Source of the DNA: CAYZJD01 sp964478455
Lineage (GTDB): Bacteria; Acidobacteriota; Terriglobia; Bryobacterales; Bryobacteraceae
Direction of reading: 5' to 3'
Length of the DNA stretch: 6,961 nucleotides
Assembly: GCA_964478455.1 (NCBI GenBank)
Contig: CAYZJD010000257.1
Span: 1 to 6,961, forward strand
This document shows positions 1 through 5,779 of the stretch, piece by piece (position 1 is the stretch's first letter; the number at the start of each line of letters is the position of its first letter). The translations under genes and the position numbers were made by a program. Under the pieces are notes generated by a model. The model searched no databases. It worked only from the letters and a program-made list of their open reading frames with translations, and was not told the DNA's origin.

Positions 1-256
1 GGCACAGCTCGGCGGTCTCGCGCGACATCATCTCGCGGCGGTCGGGCCCGGCGTCCACGTGGCAGTGGCGGCAGGTCTGGTTGCAGAGCTTGCCGACGTT
101 GATCTGGAAGACGCTGATGCCCGTGGCGGTGAGCGGGTCGAGGCCGGACTCCGCCAGCGCCTGCTCGAACGGCTTCTGCGCGCCCGGCGTGCTGTTGAGC
201 ACGCGGAGCTGCTCGTTCGCCGAGGCGAGCGGATGACCGGTCGAAACGAGACTCAC
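1..256 (-). CDS. arsS: Arsenosugar biosynthesis radical SAM protein ArsS, N-terminal 85 residues (3' part beyond window)
   Basis: This is the start of a radical SAM enzyme. In the family, ArsS works after the arsenite methyltransferase ArsM and joins a 5'-deoxyadenosyl group to dimethylated arsenic, giving the arsenosugar precursor; it acts in the cytoplasm. Seen here: the stretch around residues 52-71 includes GKLCNQTCRHCHVDAGP, in which C58, C62 and C65 form the CxxxCxxC site for the SAM-binding [4Fe-4S] cluster. The NQTC-HCHVDAGP wording is characteristic of this subfamily. The start is GTG at 256-254, overlapping the upstream stop by 4 nt (GTGA), with AAGGTGAG at 267-260 as ribosome site. 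The overlap implies translational coupling to the small CMD-like gene. The Cys-rich C-terminal half is not visible, so selenocysteine use and completeness cannot be judged. No arsM lies in the window; it may lie beyond the left edge. Confidence 0.9.
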   Translation of the reverse strand, partial: MSLVSTGHPLASANEQLRVLNSTPGAQKPFEQALAESGLDPLTATGISVFQINVGKLCNQTCRHCHVDAGPDRREMMSRETAELC

Positions 257-585
257 ATGCTCACCTTCTGATGCGCGTTGCGCATCTGGAGGCCGTGGAC
301 CAGCGACGCGCCGCCCCGAATGGCGGCGGCTACGTGGACCGCCTCGGTCATCTGTTCGAGGTTGGACCCCTTCTCCAGGCTGTCCTGGGTATAGGCGTCG
401 ATGCAGTAAGGGCACTGCACCGCGTGCGCCACGGCCAGCGCGATGAGCGATTTCTCGCGCGCCGTCAGCGCGCCCTCGGCGAACACCGCGCTGTACCACT
501 CGGAAAACTTCTTCCAGAGCTCGGGCGCGTTCTTGCCCATGTCGGAAAAGCGGGGAAGGTCTTCCTGATGATAGTAACCGGACAT
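253..585 (-). CDS. Arsenosugar biosynthesis-associated peroxidase-like protein (CMD/AhpD fold)
   Basis: This 110-residue protein belongs to the carboxymuconolactone decarboxylase/AhpD-like superfamily, in the subgroup found next to arsS and arsM. Its exact role in arsenosugar synthesis is not settled; thiol redox chemistry or peroxide removal is plausible. Seen: helical stretch EKSLIALAVAHAVQ (residues 44-57), then the redox pair C58-P-Y-C61, then IDAYT. The position of the AhpD proton-relay His (four after the second Cys) is Tyr65. The C-terminal half carries AAAIRGGASLVHG (87-98), typical of the superfamily. Length is normal for a single CMD domain, and there is no signal peptide, so it should be cytoplasmic. 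The ATG start at 585 has GAGGA 9 nt upstream. It is the first gene of the minus-strand unit and overlaps arsS by 4 nt. Family assignment is firm; function is inferred from the neighbour. Confidence 0.88.
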   Translation of the reverse strand: MSGYYHQEDLPRFSDMGKNAPELWKKFSEWYSAVFAEGALTAREKSLIALAVAHAVQCPYCIDAYTQDSLEKGSNLEQMTEAVHVAAAIRGGASLVHGLQMRNAHQKVSM

Positions 586-594
586 GGCGGGAAA

Positions 595-599
595 TCCTC
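595..599 (-). promoter_or_regulatory. Ribosome binding site of the CMD-like ars gene
   Basis: GAGGA on the minus strand, 9 nt before the ATG at 585. It supports that start and shows the gene has a normal leader, unlike the divergent gene. Confidence 0.6.
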
Positions 600-611
600 G
601 GGAATTGACCG

Positions 612-620
612 ATTATATCA
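612..620 (-). promoter_or_regulatory. Extended -10 promoter for the ars unit
   Basis: The minus strand reads TGATATAAT, a perfect match to the extended -10 form TGnTATAAT. It ends 26 nt before the ATG at 585, leaving a leader of roughly 20 nt that includes the GAGGA ribosome site. No convincing -35 lies 17 nt upstream, which is usual for extended -10 promoters. The site sits in the short divergent intergenic region and nearly abuts the promoter elements of the plus-strand gene. I saw no clear ArsR-type dyad. Confidence 0.6.
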
Positions 621-631
621 ACGGGGTGGGA

Positions 632-637
632 TACCAT
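632..637 (+). promoter_or_regulatory. Possible leaderless -10 hexamer (TACCAT) of the amidohydrolase operon
   Basis: TACCAT fits TANNNT and ends 7 nt before the ATG at 645, so transcription could begin at or next to the start codon. A TTGACC at 605-610 resembles a -35, but its spacing of 21 nt to this hexamer is too long; with GATACC at 630-635 the spacing is 19. No Shine-Dalgarno better than a lone AGG precedes the ATG. The assignment is tentative. Confidence 0.35.
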
Positions 638-644
638 AGGCCGT

Positions 645-2327
645 ATGCCTGCGGTCATACGGCTGCTCACTCTGGCTTTGCTGGCGCTACTGGCTTCCTG
701 CGGGTTCCGCAAGGACTACGACGTCGTCATTCGCAACGGCCTGATCTACGACGGCAGCGGCACGCCGCCCATCGAAGGCGGGATCGCCATTCGCGGCGAC
801 ACGATCGCCGAAGTGGGCGCGATCGGCCGAGCCCGCGGCCGCGTTGAGATTGACGCCAAGGGCCGCGCCGTCGCGCCCGGCTTCATCAACATGCTGAGCT
901 GGGCCAACGAGTCGCTGCTCGCTGACGGCCGCTCGCAGAGCGACATCCGCCAGGGAATCACGCTCGAAATCTTCGGCGAGGGCAATTCCATGGGGCCGCT
1001 CACCGAGGCGATGAAGCAGGAGCTGGTGCGGCGGCAGGGCGACATCAAGTACGAAGTGGCCTGGACCACGCTCGGCCAGTACCTGGATCACCTCGTGCGG
1101 CGCGGCGTGTCGCCGAACGTGGCGTCGTTTGTCGGCGCCAGCACGGCGCGGACCCATGAGATCGGCTACGTGAACCGGCCGCCCACGCCGGAAGAACTCG
1201 AGCGGATGAAGGCGCTGGTGCGGCAGTCGATGGAGGAAGGCGCACTCGGAGTGGCCTCTGCGTTGATTTACGCTCCCGGCGCGTACGCGCGGACGGACGA
1301 GCTGGTGGAGCTGGCCAGAGCCGCCGGCGAATCGGGTGGCATATACATCTCGCATATCCGCAGCGAGAGCGAGCGGCTGCTGGAGGCGGTGGACGAGCTG
1401 ATCGAGATCGCCCGGCGCGCCGGGACGCCAGCGGAGATCTACCACCTGAAAGCGGCCGGACGCTCGAATTGGGACAAGCTGGCGGGAGTGATCCGCAAGG
1501 TGGAGGCGGCCCGCGCCGAGGGCCTTCGAATCACCGCCGACATGTACACTTACACCGCTGGCGCCACGGGCCTGGACGCGGCCATGCCGCCGTGGGTACA
1601 GGAAGGCGGGCATGACGCCTGGGTCGTGCGGCTGAAGAATCCGGCCGTCCGCGCGCGCGTGCGCAACGAAATGAGGCGTCCCGGCGGCAACTGGGAGAAC
1701 CTCTACTTCGCCGCGGGCTCGGCGAGCAATGTGCTGCTGGTGGAGTTCAAGAACGAGGCGTTGAAGCCGCTGACGGGCAAGACGCTGGCCGAGGTAGCGA
1801 AGATGCGCGGCAAGAGCCCCGAGGACACGGCCATCGACTTGGTCATCGAAGACGACAGCCGCGTCGGCACGGTCTATTTCCTGATGTCGGAGGACAACGT
1901 GCGGAAGCAGATTGCCCTGCCCTGGGTCAGCTTCGGCTCCGACGCCGCCTCGCTTGCGCCCGAGGGCGTGTTTCTGAAATCGTCCACGCACCCGCGCGCG
2001 TACGGGAACGTGGCGCGGCTCCTGGGCGAGTACGTGCGCGACGAGCAGGTGATTTCGTTGCAGGAGGCGGTCCGCAGGCTGGCGGCGCTGCCCGCGGAAA
2101 ACCTTAAGCTCGACCGCAGGGGGATGCTCAAGCGCGGCTACTACGCCGACGTGGTCGTCTTCGACCCGGCAACGGTGCAAGCTCACGCCACCTATGCCAA
2201 GCCGCACCAGCACTCGACCGGGGTGTACGACGTCCTCGTGAACGGCGTGCCGGTGCTGCGCAACGGCGAGCACACGGGTGCCAAGCCGGGCCGCGTGGTG
2301 CGCGGGCCGGGGTACAGGAGCCGCTGA
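645..2327 (+). CDS. Lipoprotein amidohydrolase, N-acyl-D-amino-acid deacylase-like, with variant metal site
   Basis: This 560-residue member of the amidohydrolase superfamily is closest in layout to D-aminoacylase, which hydrolyses N-acyl-D-amino acids. A signal peptide (residues 1-18) ends in lipobox L16-A-S-C19, so it should be an exported lipoprotein. The N-terminal beta-sandwich (about 24-72) and the metal-dependent barrel follow. After PGFIN (78-82), where relatives have D-x-H-x-H, this protein reads MLSWANE: the two metal His are Leu84 and Trp86. The GNCG cysteine position reads GEGNS (111-115). Later residues are kept: H237 (ISH), H267 (YHLK), D433 (GSDA) and THPRAYG (448-454). H237 and H267 are 30 residues apart, matching H220/H250 of the Alcaligenes enzyme as I recall it. 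The C-terminal RRG-G-ADVVVFDP part is intact. I recall similar MLSWANE proteins in other bacteria, so this looks like a subfamily and not decay. Substrate is unknown. The gene lies 1 nt from an OPT transporter gene. Confidence 0.82.
   Translation: MPAVIRLLTLALLALLASCGFRKDYDVVIRNGLIYDGSGTPPIEGGIAIRGDTIAEVGAIGRARGRVEIDAKGRAVAPGFINMLSWANESLLADGRSQSDIRQGITLEIFGEGNSMGPLTEAMKQELVRRQGDIKYEVAWTTLGQYLDHLVRRGVSPNVASFVGASTARTHEIGYVNRPPTPEELERMKALVRQSMEEGALGVASALIYAPGAYARTDELVELARAAGESGGIYISHIRSESERLLEAVDELIEIARRAGTPAEIYHLKAAGRSNWDKLAGVIRKVEAARAEGLRITADMYTYTAGATGLDAAMPPWVQEGGHDAWVVRLKNPAVRARVRNEMRRPGGNWENLYFAAGSASNVLLVEFKNEALKPLTGKTLAEVAKMRGKSPEDTAIDLVIEDDSRVGTVYFLMSEDNVRKQIALPWVSFGSDAASLAPEGVFLKSSTHPRAYGNVARLLGEYVRDEQVISLQEAVRRLAALPAENLKLDRRGMLKRGYYADVVVFDPATVQAHATYAKPHQHSTGVYDVLVNGVPVLRNGEHTGAKPGRVVRGPGYRSR
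2316..2320 (+). promoter_or_regulatory. Ribosome binding site deciding the OPT start
   Basis: AGGAG lies 8 nt before the ATG at 2329, inside the last codons of the upstream gene. It supports 2329 over the in-frame ATG at 2278, which would add 17 residues overlapping the amidohydrolase gene and lacks homology to OPT N-termini. Confidence 0.7.
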
Positions 2328-2328
2328 G

Positions 2329-4335
2329 ATGGCGGACTTGCGCGCGACACCCCCCGCCGAGATGACCTTCAAGGCCGTAGCCCTCGGCGTGTTCCTGGCT
2401 TTTGTCTTCGGGGCGGCGAATGCGTACCTCGGCCTGCGGGCCGGGCAGACGGTGGCGGCGACGATTCCGGCGGCGGTCATCGCGATGGCGCTGTTCCGGC
2501 TGCCGGCCGTCCGCGGCGGCATCCTCGAGCAGAACATCGCGCGGACGGCGGCGAGCGTCGGCGAAGCGCTGGTGGCCGGCGCGATCTTCACCATTCCGGC
2601 TTTTCTGCTGGCGGAGGTGGGCGGAGTCCGACTGTGGCAGGACCTCCGGGCGCACTACTGGGAGGCGACGTTCATTCTGCTCGCGGGCGGCCTGATCGGA
2701 GTCTTCTTCATCATCATGCTCCGCCGTCCGCTGTGCGTGGACGCCGGGCTGCCGTGGCCGGAGAGCGTGGCCAGCGTGGAGATTGTCAAGGCGGGCGACC
2801 GCGCGGGCGCAGCCTCGCGTTACATCTTCGGGGCGATGGGGTGGGGCGGCCTGATTCAGATCCTCAAAAGCGACAAGGGGCTTCACATCCTGCGCGACTA
2901 CAGCGAAGGCTTTCTGGCATTCCCCAAGTCGTTGATCCGCCACTTCGATTTCCAGCGCGCGCCGCTCGGGGAGGTCGCGCACACGGGCGGCATCGCCTGG
3001 GCGACGCCGAGCCTGTCGCCGGCGCTGGTGGGGATCGGCTACATCATCGGACCGCGGCTGGCGTCCATCAACGTCTCCGGCGGGATCATCGCCTGGTGGC
3101 TGCTGATCCCGCTGCTGCTCTTCTTCGATCCGGACCTCGCGGCGCGCCTCGGCGCGGGCCGGCAGGTTGCGTGGGACGTGGCCGCCTTCACCGTTTGGTA
3201 CAACGTGGTGCGTCCGATCGCCGTGGGAGCGATGCTGGTGGCGGCCTCATGGACGCTGTTCTCGATGCGTTCCTCGATTGCCCGGTCTCTCCAGGGAGCG
3301 TTCGCCGCCTCGCGCGCGGCGGCGCGGGAAAGCGTCGCGGTCGAGCGCACCGAAAGAGACATCCCGGTGAAGTGGATCGTTGCCGGCACGGTGGCGCTGA
3401 TCATTCCCATCACCGCGATCTACCAGCACTTCACCGGCGCCTGGGGAGCAGCGGTGGCGGCCGCCCTGGTGATGACCGCGGCCGGCTTTCTGCTGTCGGC
3501 GGTGGGAGGCTACCTGGTAGGCCTGGTCGGCAGTTCCAACCAGCCCGTCTCAGGACTGACGCTGTCGGCCCTGGTGATTGCGGCGCTGGTGATGCTCGCC
3601 ATCGGGGTGAAGGGGCCTGCCGGGGTGGCCGCCGTGCTCGGCGTGGCCGCGGTGGTGTGCTGCGCCTGTTGCGTTTCCGGTTCGCTGGTTCAGGATTTGA
3701 AGGCGGGACACCTGCTGGGCGGCACGCCGTGGAAGATGCAGGTGGTGGAGATCCTTGCCGTAGCGCTGCTGGCGTTCTTCCTCATGGCGCCCATCATCGT
3801 GCTCCACGAGGCCAACCTTGCCACCGGCGGCATCGGCGGCCGGGCGCTGCCAGCCCCGCAGGCCGGCCTGATGGCGCAGCTCGCCAAGGGGATTGTCGGG
3901 GGTGAGATGCCGTGGGGCTTGCTCGGCATCGGCGCCGCTTTCGGCGCCGCGCTGATCCTTTGCGGCGCGCGCGCGCCGATGCTCATCGCGGTCGGCATGT
4001 ACCTGCCGTTTGACACCTCTTCGGCCATTTTCGCCGGCGGAGTCGTCAAAGCGGTTGCGGACAGGATCGCGGCGCGGCGCAGCGACCGGGAACGCTCGTC
4101 GATCGAGGAGAAAGGAACGCTCATCGCCTCGGGCCTGATCGCCGGCGAGGCGATTGTCGGCATTCTTCTGGCGGCGATGTTCCTGGCGGGCGTGCCATCG
4201 CTCGCGAAGCTGTTGACCGGAGCGGACGAACCTGCCGTGTACAGAGCGGCGGGGGGCTGGCTGTCACTGATCGGCTTCGCCAGCCTGGTGTACGTGCTGG
4301 TGCGGATTCCGGCGCGACCGGGCGCGAAGACATAG
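2329..4335 (+). CDS. OPT-family oligopeptide transporter
   Basis: This is a 668-residue polytopic inner-membrane protein of the OPT (oligopeptide transporter) family, secondary carriers for peptides, modified peptides or metal chelates, usually proton driven. Family signatures in order: EMTFKAVALGVFLAFVFGAANAY beginning at residue 11 and continuing as LGLRAGQTVAATIPAAV (34-50); GGILEQNIARTAASVGEAL (63-81) followed by a GAIFTIPA helix; RRPLCVDAGLPWPESVAS (132-149); SLSPALVGIGYIIGPRLASI (228-247); GYLVGLVGSSNQPVSGLTLS (394-413); and QDLKAGHLLGGTPWKMQ (455-471). Length is typical of bacterial members. A polar cytoplasmic loop lies near 313-347. The ATG at 2329 is chosen because it has AGGAG 8 nt upstream and begins just before the conserved first helix. 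One nucleotide separates it from the amidohydrolase stop, so the two are almost certainly co-transcribed and coupled. Substrate is not readable; the partner suggests an amino-acid conjugate or small peptide. Confidence 0.92.
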   Translation: MADLRATPPAEMTFKAVALGVFLAFVFGAANAYLGLRAGQTVAATIPAAVIAMALFRLPAVRGGILEQNIARTAASVGEALVAGAIFTIPAFLLAEVGGVRLWQDLRAHYWEATFILLAGGLIGVFFIIMLRRPLCVDAGLPWPESVASVEIVKAGDRAGAASRYIFGAMGWGGLIQILKSDKGLHILRDYSEGFLAFPKSLIRHFDFQRAPLGEVAHTGGIAWATPSLSPALVGIGYIIGPRLASINVSGGIIAWWLLIPLLLFFDPDLAARLGAGRQVAWDVAAFTVWYNVVRPIAVGAMLVAASWTLFSMRSSIARSLQGAFAASRAAARESVAVERTERDIPVKWIVAGTVALIIPITAIYQHFTGAWGAAVAAALVMTAAGFLLSAVGGYLVGLVGSSNQPVSGLTLSALVIAALVMLAIGVKGPAGVAAVLGVAAVVCCACCVSGSLVQDLKAGHLLGGTPWKMQVVEILAVALLAFFLMAPIIVLHEANLATGGIGGRALPAPQAGLMAQLAKGIVGGEMPWGLLGIGAAFGAALILCGARAPMLIAVGMYLPFDTSSAIFAGGVVKAVADRIAARRSDRERSSIEEKGTLIASGLIAGEAIVGILLAAMFLAGVPSLAKLLTGADEPAVYRAAGGWLSLIGFASLVYVLVRIPARPGAKT

Positions 4336-4340
4336 CAGCC

Positions 4341-4368
4341 TTGCCGGCGCGAGCGATGAGACTACAAT
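4341..4368 (+). promoter_or_regulatory. Promoter of the toxin-antitoxin pair, probably leaderless
   Basis: TTGCCG (4341-4346, 4 of 6 to TTGACA) and TACAAT (4363-4368, 5 of 6 to TATAAT) are separated by 16 nt. The -10 ends 6 nt before the ATG at 4375, placing the expected transcription start on the start codon. No Shine-Dalgarno lies at a working distance. The promoter fills the gap after the OPT stop, so the pair has its own transcription start. Confidence 0.5.
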
Positions 4369-4374
4369 GGTCAC

Positions 4375-4629
4375 ATGATGAAGAGCCTGCGGGAGAGCAA
4401 GGCCAGGCTCTCCGAACTGGTGGAGGCGGCCAGCCAGGGTGAGGACGTACTCATCACCGTGCGCGGGAAGGTAAAGGCGCGGCTGACAAAGGCCGGCGTA
4501 CCGGACCGCGCCTCGACAGGAGCGGTGTGGGCCCGCCAGCTCCGCGCACTCCACCGCGCTTACGGCAAGCCACGGCCGAAGACGAGCGTCGCGCGGATCC
4601 TTGCCGACATGAGGCAAGACCGGATCTGA
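4375..4629 (+). CDS. Phd/YefM-family antitoxin of a type II toxin-antitoxin pair
   Basis: An 84-residue protein that would bind and neutralise the PIN toxin encoded next to it and repress their common promoter. Seen: the Phd-type N-terminal DNA-binding and dimerisation segment, SLRESKARLSELVEAAS (residues 4-20), then GEDVLITVRGKVKARL (22-37), matching the usual pattern of helix, G-E, and the strand pair V-I-T-x-x-G-K/R. The C-terminal half (about 45-84) is basic and of low conservation, as expected for the toxin-binding tail: ARQLRALHRAYGK, then a final helix SVARILADMRQD. Two consecutive ATG codons (4375 and 4378) could start it; the first is taken because it sits 6 nt after a TACAAT -10. 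No Shine-Dalgarno precedes it. The toxin gene begins 3 nt after its stop. Family confidence is good. Confidence 0.85.
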   Translation: MMKSLRESKARLSELVEAASQGEDVLITVRGKVKARLTKAGVPDRASTGAVWARQLRALHRAYGKPRPKTSVARILADMRQDRI

Positions 4630-4632
4630 TCG

Positions 4633-5070
4633 TTGAACTACTGGGACACCTCGGCGCTCTTGAAGCTTTACGCACCCGAGCACGATTCCGGCTTCTTCCT
4701 GAACCTGATCGCTGGGTCCGATGAGCCTGTTGTCTCATCGGCGCTTGCCACGATCGAGGTGTTGTGCTCGCTCTTCCGAAAAGAACTCTCAGGCGACCTC
4801 AGGCCGGGAGGAGCAACCGCGGTGTTCTGCCACTTTCGCGCAGATTGCGAGGAGGGACGGATCGGGCTGATTCCCTACGGTCAGGACGTCGCCGAAAAAG
4901 CGGAAGAACTGATCCAGCGTGTATACGCCCGGCGCCGGCCGGTCATGATCCGGGCCCTGGACCTGATCCACCTGGCCTCGGCAGCGGTGTCGCGAGCCAC
5001 GATTGTCGTGGCTACCGACAAGCGCCAGCGGAACTTGGCGTCGATCCTGCGGTTTCGCCTGATCCCCTGA
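4633..5070 (+). CDS. PIN-domain ribonuclease toxin, VapC-like
   Basis: A 145-residue single PIN domain. VapC-type PIN toxins are Mg-dependent endoribonucleases that cut tRNA or rRNA and stop growth when the antitoxin is lost. Acidic active-site residues are all visible: D5 in YWDTSALLKLY, E42 in ALATIEV, D110 in RALDLIHLASA, and D129 in VVATDKRQRNLA. Length is normal and the reading frame is intact, so it is probably active. The start is TTG at 4633, chosen because it lies three codons before the invariant first motif; no ATG or GTG fits. It is 3 nt from the antitoxin stop and has no good Shine-Dalgarno (GAGG at 4611-4614 is 18 nt away), so its translation likely depends on coupling to the antitoxin. 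The poor start would keep toxin below antitoxin. The partner is a Phd-type, not AbrB-type VapB, antitoxin. Confidence 0.88.
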   Translation: MNYWDTSALLKLYAPEHDSGFFLNLIAGSDEPVVSSALATIEVLCSLFRKELSGDLRPGGATAVFCHFRADCEEGRIGLIPYGQDVAEKAEELIQRVYARRRPVMIRALDLIHLASAAVSRATIVVATDKRQRNLASILRFRLIP

Positions 5071-5131
5071 CAAGCTACGCGGGCCGGCGGATGCCCGGAG
5101 GAAGGAGGAAACATGCGGGCTGTCCCCGGTT

Positions 5132-5743
5132 TTATAGCGCCAGCGCGAAGCCGGCGGACGCTTCGATTTGGCGGAGCCAGCCCGCCGGGGCCGGACCGAC
5201 GAAGAAGTCGGGCTTCGGCGTGTGGTACTGGCGCACGTCAAAACGGACGAGAAACATGCTGGCCACGCGCACCTTCAGGCCGCCGCCGTAATTCAGACCG
5301 AACTTGGTGGAGCCGCCTCCGGAGGTGACCGACGTGCCGGGAGGAACGAAGTTGCTGAAGTGGGCGCCACCGGTAACGAACGGCCGGATTGTGCCGCCCT
5401 CCGGCACGGCGTAGACGAGGAAGTTGTAGAAACCCTGGTGGATGGCCATGCCGAGTTCCTGCGCGGGCTGAGTCCCAATGTCCAGCTTCGTCCGGTTGTA
5501 GGCGTAGCCGAACTCGTTGCCAGCGAACCGGAAGTTATTCAGCGTGATCCGGAAGCCGAAGCGGAACCCATCCTTCAACTTGATATCCGCCGTCTCACCA
5601 TTGCCCACATCGACCGAGGTAAGCAGGTTGTTCCGCAGCAGCGACTGGCCGCCGCTGAAAGAGAACTCCGCCACCTGCCCGAAGGCTGTGGTAGTCCCAG
5701 CCAGAAGCAACAACACCAGCAACCACTGTTTCGTCTCTCGCAT
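5132..5743 (-). CDS. Secreted outer-membrane beta-barrel protein, function unknown
   Basis: A 203-residue protein with a signal peptide: KQWLLVLLLLAG core (residues 5-16), likely cleaved near residue 22 (AFG before QVAEF). The rest alternates polar and hydrophobic or aromatic residues, as in amphipathic barrel strands: for example FRFGFRITLNNFRFA (60-74), EFGYAYNRTKLDI (77-89), HQGFYNFLVYAV (102-113), GTIRPFVTGGAHFSNF (117-132), STKFGLNYGGGLKVRV (145-160) and ASMFLVRFDVRQYH (161-174). Length suits an 8-strand OmpA/OmpW-like barrel without extra domains. It ends ASAGFALAL, with no terminal Phe or Trp as in the usual BAM signal. The start at 5743 has no clear Shine-Dalgarno; TACGAT lies 6 nt upstream. 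It is 36 nt downstream of lutC on the same strand, but need not share its function. No ligand can be inferred. Confidence 0.72.
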   Translation of the reverse strand: MRETKQWLLVLLLLAGTTTAFGQVAEFSFSGGQSLLRNNLLTSVDVGNGETADIKLKDGFRFGFRITLNNFRFAGNEFGYAYNRTKLDIGTQPAQELGMAIHQGFYNFLVYAVPEGGTIRPFVTGGAHFSNFVPPGTSVTSGGGSTKFGLNYGGGLKVRVASMFLVRFDVRQYHTPKPDFFVGPAPAGWLRQIEASAGFALAL

Positions 5744-5749
5744 TTTCTT

Positions 5750-5755
5750 ATCGTA
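5750..5755 (-). promoter_or_regulatory. Possible leaderless -10 hexamer (TACGAT) of the beta-barrel gene
   Basis: The minus strand reads TACGAT, then AAGAAA, then ATG at 5743. This fits TANNNT with a 6-nt gap to the start codon, the same geometry as the antitoxin gene. No -35 was recognised; the position where one would lie is taken up by the GC-rich palindrome at 5770-5779. It would allow expression independent of lutC. The assignment is tentative. Confidence 0.3.
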
Positions 5756-5757
5756 GC

Positions 5758-5779
5758 AGGCTGGAGCCTCCGGGCCCGG
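5758..5779. repeat. Two tandem GC-rich inverted repeats after lutC
   Basis: AGGCTGGAGCCT (5758-5769; 5-bp arms, GG centre) is followed directly by the perfect 10-bp palindrome CCGGGCCCGG (5770-5779), which abuts the lutC stop codon. There is no T tract, so it is not a standard intrinsic terminator. It could slow transcription, protect the lutC 3' end or bind a regulator. Confidence 0.4.

Noticed and set aside
2278..2328. Earlier in-frame ATG for the OPT transporter
   Set aside because: It would overlap the amidohydrolase gene by 50 nt and lacks the AGGAG that precedes 2329.
687..2594. Long minus-strand open frame (635 codons) opposite the amidohydrolase gene
   Set aside because: It is basic, His- and Arg-rich and of low complexity, typical of an antisense frame in GC-rich DNA; the plus-strand protein has clear family motifs.
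2634..3905. Long plus-strand open frame (423 codons) inside the OPT gene
   Set aside because: Shifted-frame translation rich in Arg, Gly and His with no recognisable motif; the OPT frame carries all family signatures.
5089..5099. Short GC-rich inverted repeat (CGGGC/GCCCG) just after the toxin stop
   Set aside because: Short arms with a long loop and no T tract, expected often in DNA this GC-rich.
5116..5134. Possible terminator after the toxin gene (CGGG-CTGTC-CCCG then GTTTTA)
   Set aside because: The stem is only 4 bp and the T run is 4 nt, too weak to call; no better hairpin was seen in the convergent gap 5071-5131.
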